Below, piece after piece: positions 6,415-13,746 of a stretch of DNA of 34,544 bases. Origin of the DNA: Candidatus Altarchaeales archaeon WOR_SM1_SCG. Lineage in GTDB: Archaea; Altiarchaeota; Altiarchaeia; IMC4; WOR-SM1-SCG. Where the stretch lies: assembly GCA_001723845.1 (NCBI GenBank), contig MCBE01000033.1:1-34544 (forward strand), written 5' to 3'. Made by a program: the position numbers and the translations under genes. Numbering within the stretch: position 1 is the stretch's first letter; every line of letters starts with the position of its first letter. The notes below the pieces were generated by a model. That model searched no databases. It saw only the letters and a list, made by a program, of their open reading frames with translations, and was not told the DNA's origin.

Positions 6415-9400
6415 TTAATCAAGTTTTATACCAAATTGTTCAAGTTTAAAACGGATAATTTCATCTAAATTTTGTATATCCTTTTGTTCTAACCCCAGCA
6501 ACTTTAATCTATTCTTTTTGTAGATTTTTTCCTTTATTTTCTTACTTTTTCTGTATGATTCATCATTCATCATTCCCCAATACTCAATATATAAATCATG
6601 ATCCGCCAGATACCAGTCGCAGTACCTGAGTTCTTTTATCGGAAGTTTCTTTTCAACTTCATGTTTTATGTTATGGTGATACAGCCAGTTATCAATAAGC
6701 AGTTCAGGCATTGACCTTACTAAGTGTGTATCATCAGTTTTGATTTCACGAGGTATATCCCTTTGCATATCCTGCATCTTCTTATGTTTAATGCAGTCAT
6801 AACAGTATTCATATTTCCGGGGTATCTGGATTCCGCAGAACTTGCAGGTGTTTATGACTTTTTCGTCCGACTCTGTTGTTTTTTGAGTTTTTATTTCAGG
6901 TTTTGTTTTTATTCCCTGCAGGGGTTTTGTTTCCGGGAGGTCTGTGCCTTCATGTCCCGTCTCCTTTATTCTTACTATCGCTTTAGATTTCCCTGATTTC
7001 AACACAAAAATTACAACCACAATAATCAAAGCAATAGCAATGATAAATAGCGGATTCTGCCACCAGATACTATCTTCTTTTTCTTTTTGCACTCCTGCGG
7101 GACTTGCCTCTTCTTCCTTTGATGCTCCAACATCTGCTTTTTCTTCAGCATGGCATTTCTTATCCTCGCCGCAGTATTTATCAGGAGAACAGTATTCTCC
7201 GCCGCAGAACTGCCAGATTGTTACTGTTTTATCCAAACTTTCATGATGCTTGTTTTCATCATCTCCTTCATACCACCAGTAAACTTCACCGGAAAACCTG
7301 AAATCCCCTGGGTTGTTGGAACTGAACTCTACACTTATATGTTTTTCACTCCCTGATGGAATGTTAAACCCTAATAAACCTCTCGTTCCCAAATCCTCAA
7401 CATTCACAGTATTATGGATTTCAACATCATCCGGTATTTTAATCTCCATTTTCCCGATTATTTTAGGGTTGTTTAGTTTGTTTGTAACCTGAAATGTAAT
7501 TTTCCCCGGGCTTCTTGACACCGCAGATAACACCTGAATATCTATCGCCGGTTGCAATGGTACTGAAATACAGGTCTTGGATTTACTTAAACAATATTTG
7601 CTTTTACATTCCTCATTACAGTCGCAGTGTTCGCCAACCCCTAATTCCAGGCAATTATCACATCTCTCTGTAATCGCGCACGGGCAGTAACCTGTGCTTG
7701 CAGGTCCTTTAGACTCAGGGCATTTGTCTATGCAGTCATTTCCGCCATCACCATCTGAGTCAAGGTCTCTCCTGTTTTTGTTCTGGGAGTTTGAATCATC
7801 GCAGTCAACATCCGATGTAACACCGTCACAATCCCTGTCGTTCGGGTCTGTTGTGCAGTATCCGCCTTCGCACCTGCATGAGCATTCTTCTGTTTGATAC
7901 ACACATTCTCCATTCAGGCATGTTCCCTCATGATATCTTAATCTTCCTGAGCAGTAACTGTCGCAAACCATACCGTAGCAAAGGTCGCAGTCCTGCGGGC
8001 ATGAAATAGCAGTTTCGCCTTCAGCACATATTTCATCACCGCAAACTATCGGTGCAGGACAATCTTGAAGGCAATTATTATAATCCTCTCCACTATCGCA
8101 AATATCATTTCCACAACTCGCAGAGCAGTCATTGTCATTTGCGGAATTACAGCCGGAAGAACAGCAGCCGTCACCACCCACGCATGAGTTTATTGTTGCA
8201 TGCGAGCATGATGCAGAACAGGTTCCTGCATTACTACAAGAATCAACTGTGCAGGAGTTCCCATCATTGCATTCTGAATTTGAATTACAATTCGGTATTA
8301 CACAACTTCCTGCACAGCAAATCTTCCCGGAAGAGCATCCGCAGTCGCCGGGACATGAAGAGTAAGTTTCTCCTGATTCGCAAATATTGTTTCCGCAGGC
8401 AACAGAGCAGTCATTATCGTTTGCGGAAGTGCAGCCGGACGGACAGCATCCATCACCTCCTGAGCATGAAGTTATTGCAGCATGCGAGCATGATGCTGAG
8501 CATGTTCCAGCATTACTACAGGAATCAACTGTGCAGGGGTTCCCGTCACTGCATCCTGAATTTGAATTACAATTCGGGGTTACACAGCTCCCTGCACAGC
8601 AAATCTTTCCGGAAGTACAATCGCAGTCGCTTGAACATGAACTGCATGTTTCTCCAGATTCGCAGACACCGTTTCCGCAACTTACAGAGCAATCGTTATC
8701 AGTTACAGAATTACAGCCAGAAGGGCAACAGCCGTCACCGCTCAAACAGGATGTTATTGTTGTATGCGCGCATGATGCAGAACAGGTTCCTGCATTACTA
8801 CAAGAATCAAGTGTGCAGGTGTTTCCGTCACTGCAATTTGAATTTGATGAGCACGCAGGAGTTAGACAGTTTCCAGCACAGCAAAGTTTTTCGGAAGAGC
8901 ATCCGCAGTCGCCGGGACATGAAGAGCAGGTTTCTCCACTTTCGCAAACGCCGTTCCCACATTTTTTAACACAGTAATTTGAAGAACAATACTCATCGTT
9001 CGCACAATCGCTATTAGAACAGCAACTGTTCGTTCCCGAATACCACGCCCCAACACAGCATTTTCCAGTAGTGGCATAGCATGTTCCACCACAGAAAGTT
9101 CCATCTAAACAATTATAAAGGTAGATATCCCAATTACCATTTCTATTATCCATCCATACAATTTTATCCCCGTAGCTTGCTATAATGTTAAACTGATTAG
9201 AAATGACTGTCGTTATTCTTTTTTCGGTGTTTGTTGATAAATCATACCTGTAGATACCCAGAGAATTATCTCTATCATCCATCCATATAATTTTATCCCC
9301 GTAGATTGCAGGACTCCCTTGCATAGAACCGGCTGGCGTTATTCTTTTTTCGGTGTTTGTTGGTAAATCATATAGGTAGACATCCAACTCCCACATACCA

Positions 9401-9954
9401 TTTCTATGATCATCCCATACGATTTTATCCCCGTAGATTGATAGATAATCTTTTTGGGAAATGACTGTCGTTATTCTTTTTTCAGTGTTTGTTGATAAAT
9501 CATACATGTAGATATCCGAATTGCCGTTTCTATAATCAGACCATACGATTTTATCCCCGTAGATTGCTGGATACTTTTGGTGGGAACTGTCTGTTGTTAT
9601 TTGTTTTTCGGTGTTTGTTTTTAAATCATACATATAAATATCATGATTGCCATTTCTATAATCCTGCCATACAATTTTATCCCCGTAGATTGCAGGATAA
9701 CGTTGACTAGAACTGTCCGTCGTTATTCTTTTTTCGGTGTTTGTTTTTAAATCATACATGTAGATATCATCATTACCATTTCTATTATCATACCATACAA
9801 TTTTATCCCCGTAGATTGCAGGAGAAAATTGATTAGAACTGTCTGTCGTTATTTGTATTTCATTTGCTTGCATTGTTTGTGCAATTAAAATTATGATTAA
9901 TGTTGTTGCGATTAAAATTCTGCGCAAACGTTTATAATTGTGTTTTCTACTCAT
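6415..9954 (-). CDS. Chimeric surface protein: propeller, Cys-rich repeats, TM, zinc ribbon, PD-(D/E)XK-like domain
   Basis: An 1179-residue single-pass membrane protein. A signal peptide covers ~1-30. Residues ~35-282 are six ~43-residue YGDKIVW...DIYxYDLxTNTEKRIT blades of a TolB-like beta-propeller. Residues ~285-700 are Cys-rich, including three ~94-residue tandem repeats from 332. A thrombospondin-type-3-like acidic calcium motif (DLDSDGDGGNDC) lies near 730-741. A beta-sandwich-like juxtamembrane domain (~805-915) is shared with the 253-residue protein of the same gene run. The TM helix is ~966-985. The cytoplasmic part has a zinc ribbon (C1037, C1040, C1051, C1054) and a C-terminal domain with E1084, D1113 (CDWYL) and E1124 (YIEYWG), matching a PD-(D/E)XK-like nuclease core. 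Translation starts inside the HEPN gene with an ATGAGTAG overlap. Nuclease activity is inferred, not shown. Confidence 0.85.
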   Translation of the reverse strand: MSRKHNYKRLRRILIATTLIIILIAQTMQANEIQITTDSSNQFSPAIYGDKIVWYDNRNGNDDIYMYDLKTNTEKRITTDSSSQRYPAIYGDKIVWQDYRNGNHDIYMYDLKTNTEKQITTDSSHQKYPAIYGDKIVWSDYRNGNSDIYMYDLSTNTEKRITTVISQKDYLSIYGDKIVWDDHRNGMWELDVYLYDLPTNTEKRITPAGSMQGSPAIYGDKIIWMDDRDNSLGIYRYDLSTNTEKRITTVISNQFNIIASYGDKIVWMDNRNGNWDIYLYNCLDGTFCGGTCYATTGKCCVGAWYSGTNSCCSNSDCANDEYCSSNYCVKKCGNGVCESGETCSSCPGDCGCSSEKLCCAGNCLTPACSSNSNCSDGNTCTLDSCSNAGTCSASCAHTTITSCLSGDGCCPSGCNSVTDNDCSVSCGNGVCESGETCSSCSSDCDCTSGKICCAGSCVTPNCNSNSGCSDGNPCTVDSCSNAGTCSASCSHAAITSCSGGDGCCPSGCTSANDNDCSVACGNNICESGETYSSCPGDCGCSSGKICCAGSCVIPNCNSNSECNDGNSCTVDSCSNAGTCSASCSHATINSCVGGDGCCSSGCNSANDNDCSASCGNDICDSGEDYNNCLQDCPAPIVCGDEICAEGETAISCPQDCDLCYGMVCDSYCSGRLRYHEGTCLNGECVYQTEECSCRCEGGYCTTDPNDRDCDGVTSDVDCDDSNSQNKNRRDLDSDGDGGNDCIDKCPESKGPASTGYCPCAITERCDNCLELGVGEHCDCNEECKSKYCLSKSKTCISVPLQPAIDIQVLSAVSRSPGKITFQVTNKLNNPKIIGKMEIKIPDDVEIHNTVNVEDLGTRGLLGFNIPSGSEKHISVEFSSNNPGDFRFSGEVYWWYEGDDENKHHESLDKTVTIWQFCGGEYCSPDKYCGEDKKCHAEEKADVGASKEEEASPAGVQKEKEDSIWWQNPLFIIAIALIIVVVIFVLKSGKSKAIVRIKETGHEGTDLPETKPLQGIKTKPEIKTQKTTESDEKVINTCKFCGIQIPRKYEYCYDCIKHKKMQDMQRDIPREIKTDDTHLVRSMPELLIDNWLYHHNIKHEVEKKLPIKELRYCDWYLADHDLYIEYWGMMNDESYRKSKKIKEKIYKKNRLKLLGLEQKDIQNLDEIIRFKLEQFGIKLD
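8115..8961 (-). repeat. Three tandem ~282-base repeats in the chimeric surface gene
   Basis: The coding sequence repeats in register every ~94 codons (units starting near residues 332, 426 and 520, with a partial fourth at 614). Each unit begins CGNG/N(V/I)CESGET and contains SGKICCAGSCV, CTVDSCSNAGTCSASC and GDGCCxSGCxSxNDNDCS. Similarity is obvious at the DNA level, so unit number could change by recombination and short-read assembly here may be unreliable. Confidence 0.85.
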
Positions 9955-10918
9955 TTTTAAATGTATTTAACTTTGAATCTAAATGCCAGGTTTTATAATT
10001 TTTTATAAATTTTACACACACATCCAATCTCTCATGAATTTTTAGATATTCATCGACTATTCCCAAACCCCTTTTGTAGTCAGATGGTTCCAATATGCCA
10101 GATGCTGGATAACGAGTGCAAGATTCGTGAGGACCGGTAAGCAGAGAAATATTGGTAAGAATTGCAGGTTTAGGATTTCTGATTTTTATACTCCATTTTA
10201 TATTCTCTATTATATTTTCGCAAAAATTTCCTATAAACTTCATATACTGTTCCTGCTGAGGTTCTTTTATCTTCTGATTGACTTTATTATAAATTCTAAT
10301 ATAACAATCATCAAAATAATCTTTGCTTTTCTTTCCATAAATTTTAAAAAACTGTTTATCAATGTTTTCTTTTATTCCTTCCTCCTCAGCTATTTTCTTT
10401 ATACTTCTCCAATCCCTAAGGTATTTATCTCCATCTTTCAGAATCTCTCCATTAGTATAATCGTTATTTTCATCAAAAGCGTCAAAAGGAAATTGTAGAT
10501 GGAATAGTATTTTTTCTTTTTTCATTTGCAGTATGTCTGATTTATCTAAATTCATAACTTTCTCTTCTAGTTCGTACTTATCTTTTGCAGTTTTCAATAT
10601 TTGAGAAATATCGAGTACATGAAATTTGTAATGCAATGTAAGTTGGTTATGCAAAGTGTGTCCAAGAAAAAGCAAGTGGATACTTTTTATGATATTCGTA
10701 TTAACGGGTGTGTGAGAAAACTTCCATAAATCTTCTGGTTCAAACCCCATAATCACAAAATACGCCTTTATCGCTTTTTCTGCAGATTGTTGTAAAAGAT
10801 AAACGGCTTGAGGATACTCTTCTTTGTGATATAAAATTTTACTTGCACCCAAGTCCTTTTCTGCAATTTCCAGAAGTTTTTCAGCAAACTCTAAATTTCC
10901 TTTATTATTTTCTACCAT
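9947..10918 (-). CDS. HEPN-domain protein translationally coupled to the chimeric surface protein
   Basis: A 323-residue soluble protein. Residues ~8-75 match a HEPN helical bundle: FAEKLLEIAEKDLGASKILY, then the typical YPQAVYLLQQSAEKAIKAYFVIMGF. The canonical RX4-6H ribonuclease motif is not evident; the nearest histidine context is KFSHTP at about 66-71, so it may be a non-catalytic or atypical HEPN. The remaining ~240 residues are helical and charged with no family recognised. Its last bases overlap the start of the downstream chimeric protein by 8 bases (ATGAGTAG) with no Shine-Dalgarno sequence, which implies coupled translation and a joint role. A 20-base leader before its ATG is identical to one before the three-TM gene. 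Confidence 0.7.
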   Translation of the reverse strand: MVENNKGNLEFAEKLLEIAEKDLGASKILYHKEEYPQAVYLLQQSAEKAIKAYFVIMGFEPEDLWKFSHTPVNTNIIKSIHLLFLGHTLHNQLTLHYKFHVLDISQILKTAKDKYELEEKVMNLDKSDILQMKKEKILFHLQFPFDAFDENNDYTNGEILKDGDKYLRDWRSIKKIAEEEGIKENIDKQFFKIYGKKSKDYFDDCYIRIYNKVNQKIKEPQQEQYMKFIGNFCENIIENIKWSIKIRNPKPAILTNISLLTGPHESCTRYPASGILEPSDYKRGLGIVDEYLKIHERLDVCVKFIKNYKTWHLDSKLNTFKNE

Positions 10919-10938
10919 TTTTAGATTTATTTTGTATT
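10919..10938 (-). promoter_or_regulatory. 20-base leader before the HEPN gene, duplicated at 11759
   Basis: In the reading direction this is AATACAAAATAAATCTAAAA placed directly before the HEPN ATG. The identical 20 bases occur at 11759-11778 before the three-TM gene, separated from that ATG by 9 extra bases. It contains no Shine-Dalgarno core. It may be a duplicated promoter, operator or translation-initiation leader. Confidence 0.4.
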
Positions 10939-10974
10939 GTATTATCTGTTTGTGGTTTTGTTTAAATTTTTATT

Positions 10975-11043
10975 TTATTTTTTTGCTTTATTGCTTTTGC
11001 TTTGGTTTTCGTTTCCTTTTTTTGTTTTAATTTCGGTTTTCAT
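10975..11043 (-). CDS. Putative 22-residue Lys-rich micro-ORF
   Basis: Encodes MKTEIKTKKGNENQSKSNKA plus KK. It is preceded by a good Shine-Dalgarno sequence (AGAGGTG, six bases before the ATG), which is why it is listed despite its size. It lies between the 33-residue micro-ORF and the HEPN gene, on the same strand. The composition is low-complexity and basic, so chance in AT-rich DNA is a real alternative. Confidence 0.25.
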   Translation of the reverse strand: MKTEIKTKKGNENQSKSNKAKK

Positions 11044-11169
11044 TTTTTTCACCTCTTTTTTTGTTTTAAATTTATCTTTTGTTATGCTACGTGATGCTAT
11101 GATTTGTATGCTTTTTTACTCTAATCAAAGCAGACATTTCTTCGTTATTTCACCTACTTTTCTACTAAC

Positions 11170-11271
11170 CTATTTAGATTTAGATTTAGATTTTTCGTTT
11201 TTCATTTTTACCTCAAGCCGGGGATCAGGTGTTTTTCTATCGGGTTTGGTTTCTTTAGTTTCTTCTGTCAT
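11170..11271 (-). CDS. Putative 33-residue Lys-rich micro-ORF
   Basis: Starts four bases after the stop codon of the three-TM gene and ends in a KSKSKSK tail made of a TCTAAA hexamer repeat. It is rich in Lys, Glu, Thr and Pro and has no hydrophobic core, so it would be disordered. The tight spacing suggests translational coupling. Coding status is uncertain. Confidence 0.3.
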   Translation of the reverse strand: MTEETKETKPDRKTPDPRLEVKMKNEKSKSKSK

Positions 11272-11275
11272 TTTA

Positions 11276-11749
11276 TCAATTTATGAGTTTGCTTATTACA
11301 AATAATATTAAACCGATACAAAGTGTAAATATTGAAACATTCACACGATCTGCTCTTTTACCTATTCTTTTCTGATTTTCTTTGAATGATTCTATAAAAT
11401 TAACAATAACCTGCTCTTTAACTTCATCAGACTCATCAGTTCTATAGTGTTCGTATAACGCATCTGGATCAGGGCCTAATCTATAATCTTCAACTTTATA
11501 TGCAAAAAATGCTGAGAATAAAGAAATAAAGAAAAGGATAAGAGCCATTATAAAAAAACAATATCTGTGACACGCCATTATTGGTTTATTTGTAAATATA
11601 ATACCCAATAATACAGCCACAAAACCAAGTATTATACTTGCTTTTGTATTTAAGTTTTCTAATGCTTGAAATTGATTCTTTAATTGATCTTTTGTTTCGT
11701 GATAAATTAAATCCAAGGTATCGCTTGGTATCTTATTCTTGTTTTCCAT
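11276..11749 (-). CDS. Three-TM membrane protein, SLATT/Pycsar-effector-like
   Basis: A 157-residue protein with a helical N terminus (LIYHETKDQLKNQFQALENL), then NTKASIILGFVAVLLGIIFT (TM1, ~30-50), TM2 (~62-86, RYCFFIMALILFFISLFSAF), a soluble acidic segment (~87-133) and TM3 at the C terminus (~135-156). The TKASIILGF motif ahead of a TM hairpin resembles small membrane effectors of nucleotide-signalling defence systems (SLATT or PycTM-like), whose proposed role is membrane disruption or sensing. That assignment rests on topology and one motif only. It lies between the winged-helix and HEPN genes on the same strand, which is the main reason to consider a defence-type function. Confidence 0.5.
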   Translation of the reverse strand: MENKNKIPSDTLDLIYHETKDQLKNQFQALENLNTKASIILGFVAVLLGIIFTNKPIMACHRYCFFIMALILFFISLFSAFFAYKVEDYRLGPDPDALYEHYRTDESDEVKEQVIVNFIESFKENQKRIGKRADRVNVSIFTLCIGLILFVISKLIN

Positions 11750-11758
11750 TTTTTAAAT

Positions 11759-11778
11759 TTTTAGATTTATTTTGTATT
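11759..11778 (-). promoter_or_regulatory. 20-base leader before the three-TM gene, duplicate of 10919-10938
   Basis: AATACAAAATAAATCTAAAA in the reading direction, identical over 20 bases to the leader of the HEPN gene. It is followed by TTTAAAAA and the start codon. It lies in the short gap after the winged-helix gene, so it may mark an internal promoter or a common control site. Confidence 0.4.
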
Positions 11779-11791
11779 AATATTATTATTT

Positions 11792-12310
11792 TCAATACCC
11801 GAGTTCGTTCAAAACAGATATAACATTAATCGCAGGCATCCCCGTACTCTTGCAAATTTTTAATATATCATCTTCTGTTTTTATATCCCCTGCAAGTTTA
11901 CCCATGACCGAAAGTGTGTGGGAAACGGCATCCTCGGGAAGCATGAAGTAAATAACTCCTTCAATTTTTGATTTCCCTAAAAAACCTTTCTTCACAAGAG
12001 AATTTAGTGTAATTGACGCATGGGTTTCATACTGCAAACTCTTGTGTGTTTTGCCGAATTTTTCAATAATATCATCTCTTGTAACTGGTTTTTTCTGTTC
12101 CAGAACAAATTCCATAACCATTTTTTCCACTTTCGCGATTTTTGGCGGCTGCTTTAGTTTTGAAGTTTCTCTTTTAAATTCCTTCAGCCGCAGTAAAAAC
12201 AGGGATTTTGTTTGACGGTCTATTAAAATACCGCTGATTTCTTTTGCAAGGTCTTTTCCTTCCTTATCCATACTTTTTAGTATGGATGCTAACATATTAA
12301 CTTCATCCAT
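11792..12310 (-). CDS. Winged-helix protein coupled to the JAMM protease
   Basis: A 172-residue protein. Residues ~60-125 read as a winged HTH: KVEKMVMEFVLEQKKPVTRDDIIEKFGK, then SITLNSLVKKGFLGKSKI and a wing (EGVIYFMLPEDAV). The C terminus (EDDILKICKSTGMPAINVISVLNELGY) is another small helical unit that could be a second HTH or UBA-like. Its ATG overlaps the stop of the JAMM gene (ATGGATGA, 8 bases) and has a strong Shine-Dalgarno sequence inside that gene. It is a reasonable candidate for the regulator of this gene run, for example at the palindrome near 13747. The target is inferred. Confidence 0.6.
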   Translation of the reverse strand: MDEVNMLASILKSMDKEGKDLAKEISGILIDRQTKSLFLLRLKEFKRETSKLKQPPKIAKVEKMVMEFVLEQKKPVTRDDIIEKFGKTHKSLQYETHASITLNSLVKKGFLGKSKIEGVIYFMLPEDAVSHTLSVMGKLAGDIKTEDDILKICKSTGMPAINVISVLNELGY

Positions 12311-12950
12311 TTTTGTTTACCTCCTTAGGTTTTGATTCTTTTGTGTAAAATGCAACCTCGTGGTCGTGGGTTATGCTGCTCCATTTTATTGTGTTTTCCT
12401 TTATCTTTTCGTAATCTTTTTTTGCACGAACCGAACCGCCGCTTATCGCATGAATGCCGTAAAACACTTCTGTTCCCGATGAGTATTGTTTTATCTTTTG
12501 TGCAGTTGTTCTGAAAAATAACTTGTCTTGCGTGCTTGGCAGGGGTTCTCCTCCGGGGTGAGTGTGCAGTATCACAAGTAATTCCGGCAATTCCCCGGTT
12601 TCTGCTCTGATGTGTGCAATCATATTTTCTACATTCACATTCGCTTCCTTTGAGTCCGAACCATAGAGAACATCTTCACTTGAAAACTGGTGCAGCGTAT
12701 TTACCCTGTGCGAACATCCTGAAAGAGCGTATAAAATCTCAATATCCTCATGCTCTGGTCTGAATATTGATTGCGCCCTTATCTCCATATTTTTTAAAAT
12801 AGACGGAGGAAGGAGAATTCCTTCGTCTGATTTCGTCTGATTTTCTAATTTTTCAGCGTCTTCAGATTTCCTCTTCTCTTGTTTTTTTCCCGGCTTCTCA
12901 AACTCTACTATTAAATTGCCGTCCTCAACAAGTATTTCCCATTCAGTCAT
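12303..12950 (-). CDS. JAMM/JAB (MPN+) metalloprotease-like protein
   Basis: A 215-residue protein with a complete JAMM zinc motif: H129-x-H131-x7-S139-x2-D142, read as LHTHPGGEPLPSTQD. A glutamate in EDIEILYALSG (~69-71) is the likely general acid/base. Prokaryotic JAMM proteins remove ubiquitin-like modifiers or cleave small substrates, but no ubiquitin-like, E1-like or E2-like gene is visible nearby, so the substrate is open. The first ~45 residues are charged and probably flexible. It starts 13 bases after the 253-residue secreted protein gene and overlaps the winged-helix gene downstream, so it belongs to that transcription unit. Confidence 0.8.
   Translation of the reverse strand: MTEWEILVEDGNLIVEFEKPGKKQEKRKSEDAEKLENQTKSDEGILLPPSILKNMEIRAQSIFRPEHEDIEILYALSGCSHRVNTLHQFSSEDVLYGSDSKEANVNVENMIAHIRAETGELPELLVILHTHPGGEPLPSTQDKLFFRTTAQKIKQYSSGTEVFYGIHAISGGSVRAKKDYEKIKENTIKWSSITHDHEVAFYTKESKPKEVNKNG
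12319..12326 (-). promoter_or_regulatory. Strong Shine-Dalgarno sequence for the winged-helix gene
   Basis: AAGGAGGT in the reading direction lies eight bases before the ATG at 12310 and inside the end of the JAMM gene. Most genes in this window have no such motif, so it supports both the start choice and re-initiation at this overlap. Confidence 0.6.
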
Positions 12951-12963
12951 TGCTTATTAAATA

Positions 12964-13725
12964 TTAGTCTTTTTGTCTAAATATTACTTGTGACTTCTTT
13001 GCAAACCCTATAATCACCGCGATACCCAATAAAACTGCAACAACCAACAGTATCTGATTTGCGGTTGGTTCGGGGAGTGTGTTCTTTACTTCTGTGCCGC
13101 AGGAGTCCTCACCGGGTTTCTGAATGCAAACTTCACCCAAGTTCCTGTTTATGTGGACTGTGTGGTCAAACCCGATCTGGTGCAATTTATCATCACCTTT
13201 CCATTTCCAGTAGAGTGTTGCAGACGCCCGGTAGTCTCCCGCTTCTTTTGCAGTAAATGGTATTTCAATGTAAGTTACACCCCCTGAGGGTATATTCAAT
13301 TTTATAGTATTGTAACTTGCTTTGCCCTCCAATGCTCCAATAGATCCAGAAACTTCAACATCATCGGGAACATCCAGAATTATCTGGGCTTCAATACCTG
13401 GGTTTCCCATAATGTTTGTCACCTGCACCGCTAATCTCCCCGGGTTTTTATCATCGGCACTTATCGCTTTTGAACTGAAATGCGGAGCTACTGGCTCAAC
13501 ATTTTCAGTTTCTTCTTCGTTTGTTGGCGGATCATCACCAACATATTCTATTTCGGCTGCATCGTCTGTTGCAGTTTCAACCACTTCATCTGTAATGTTC
13601 ACATCAGTGGTTTGGTTGCTGATGTTCTCAGCAGAAACACCTGCCGAAATAACCAGTAGTCCCATCAGCAGAACTACCAGCCCCATGACCAATTTCAGGT
13701 CTTTTGTTGTTTTTTTCATTTTCAT
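12964..13725 (-). CDS. Secreted, C-terminally anchored protein with shared juxtamembrane domain
   Basis: A 253-residue protein and the first gene of the run. A signal peptide (KLVMGLVVLLMGLLVISAGVS) is followed by a Thr/Asp/Glu-rich stretch (~33-80). Residues ~85-195 form a beta-sandwich-like domain with PGRLAVQVTN, DVPDDVEV, LNIPSGGVTYIEI and WKGDDKLHQ. The same motifs in the same order occur at ~805-915 of the 1179-residue protein at the other end of the run. A C-terminal TM helix (LLVVAVLLGIAVIIGF, ~227-243) and a short basic tail anchor it. Two adjacent ATGs (MKMKK) leave the exact start slightly open. It could be a surface partner of the chimeric protein; that is inference from the shared domain. 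Confidence 0.75.
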   Translation of the reverse strand: MKMKKTTKDLKLVMGLVVLLMGLLVISAGVSAENISNQTTDVNITDEVVETATDDAAEIEYVGDDPPTNEEETENVEPVAPHFSSKAISADDKNPGRLAVQVTNIMGNPGIEAQIILDVPDDVEVSGSIGALEGKASYNTIKLNIPSGGVTYIEIPFTAKEAGDYRASATLYWKWKGDDKLHQIGFDHTVHINRNLGEVCIQKPGEDSCGTEVKNTLPEPTANQILLVVAVLLGIAVIIGFAKKSQVIFRQKD

Positions 13726-13746
13726 TTAGTTTATTATATATTTAAT

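Noticed and set aside
8115-8961. CRISPR-like periodicity
   Set aside because: Units are ~282 bases, code for protein in register and have no spacers; no cas genes are present.
8052-8977. Long plus-strand open frames of 305 and 196 codons
   Set aside because: They are antisense to the Cys-rich tandem repeats; their own repeats simply mirror those units and they have no plausible fold.
10937-11305. 122-codon plus-strand open frame, very Phe-rich
   Set aside because: It is the antisense of A-rich sequence containing the two Lys-rich micro-ORFs.
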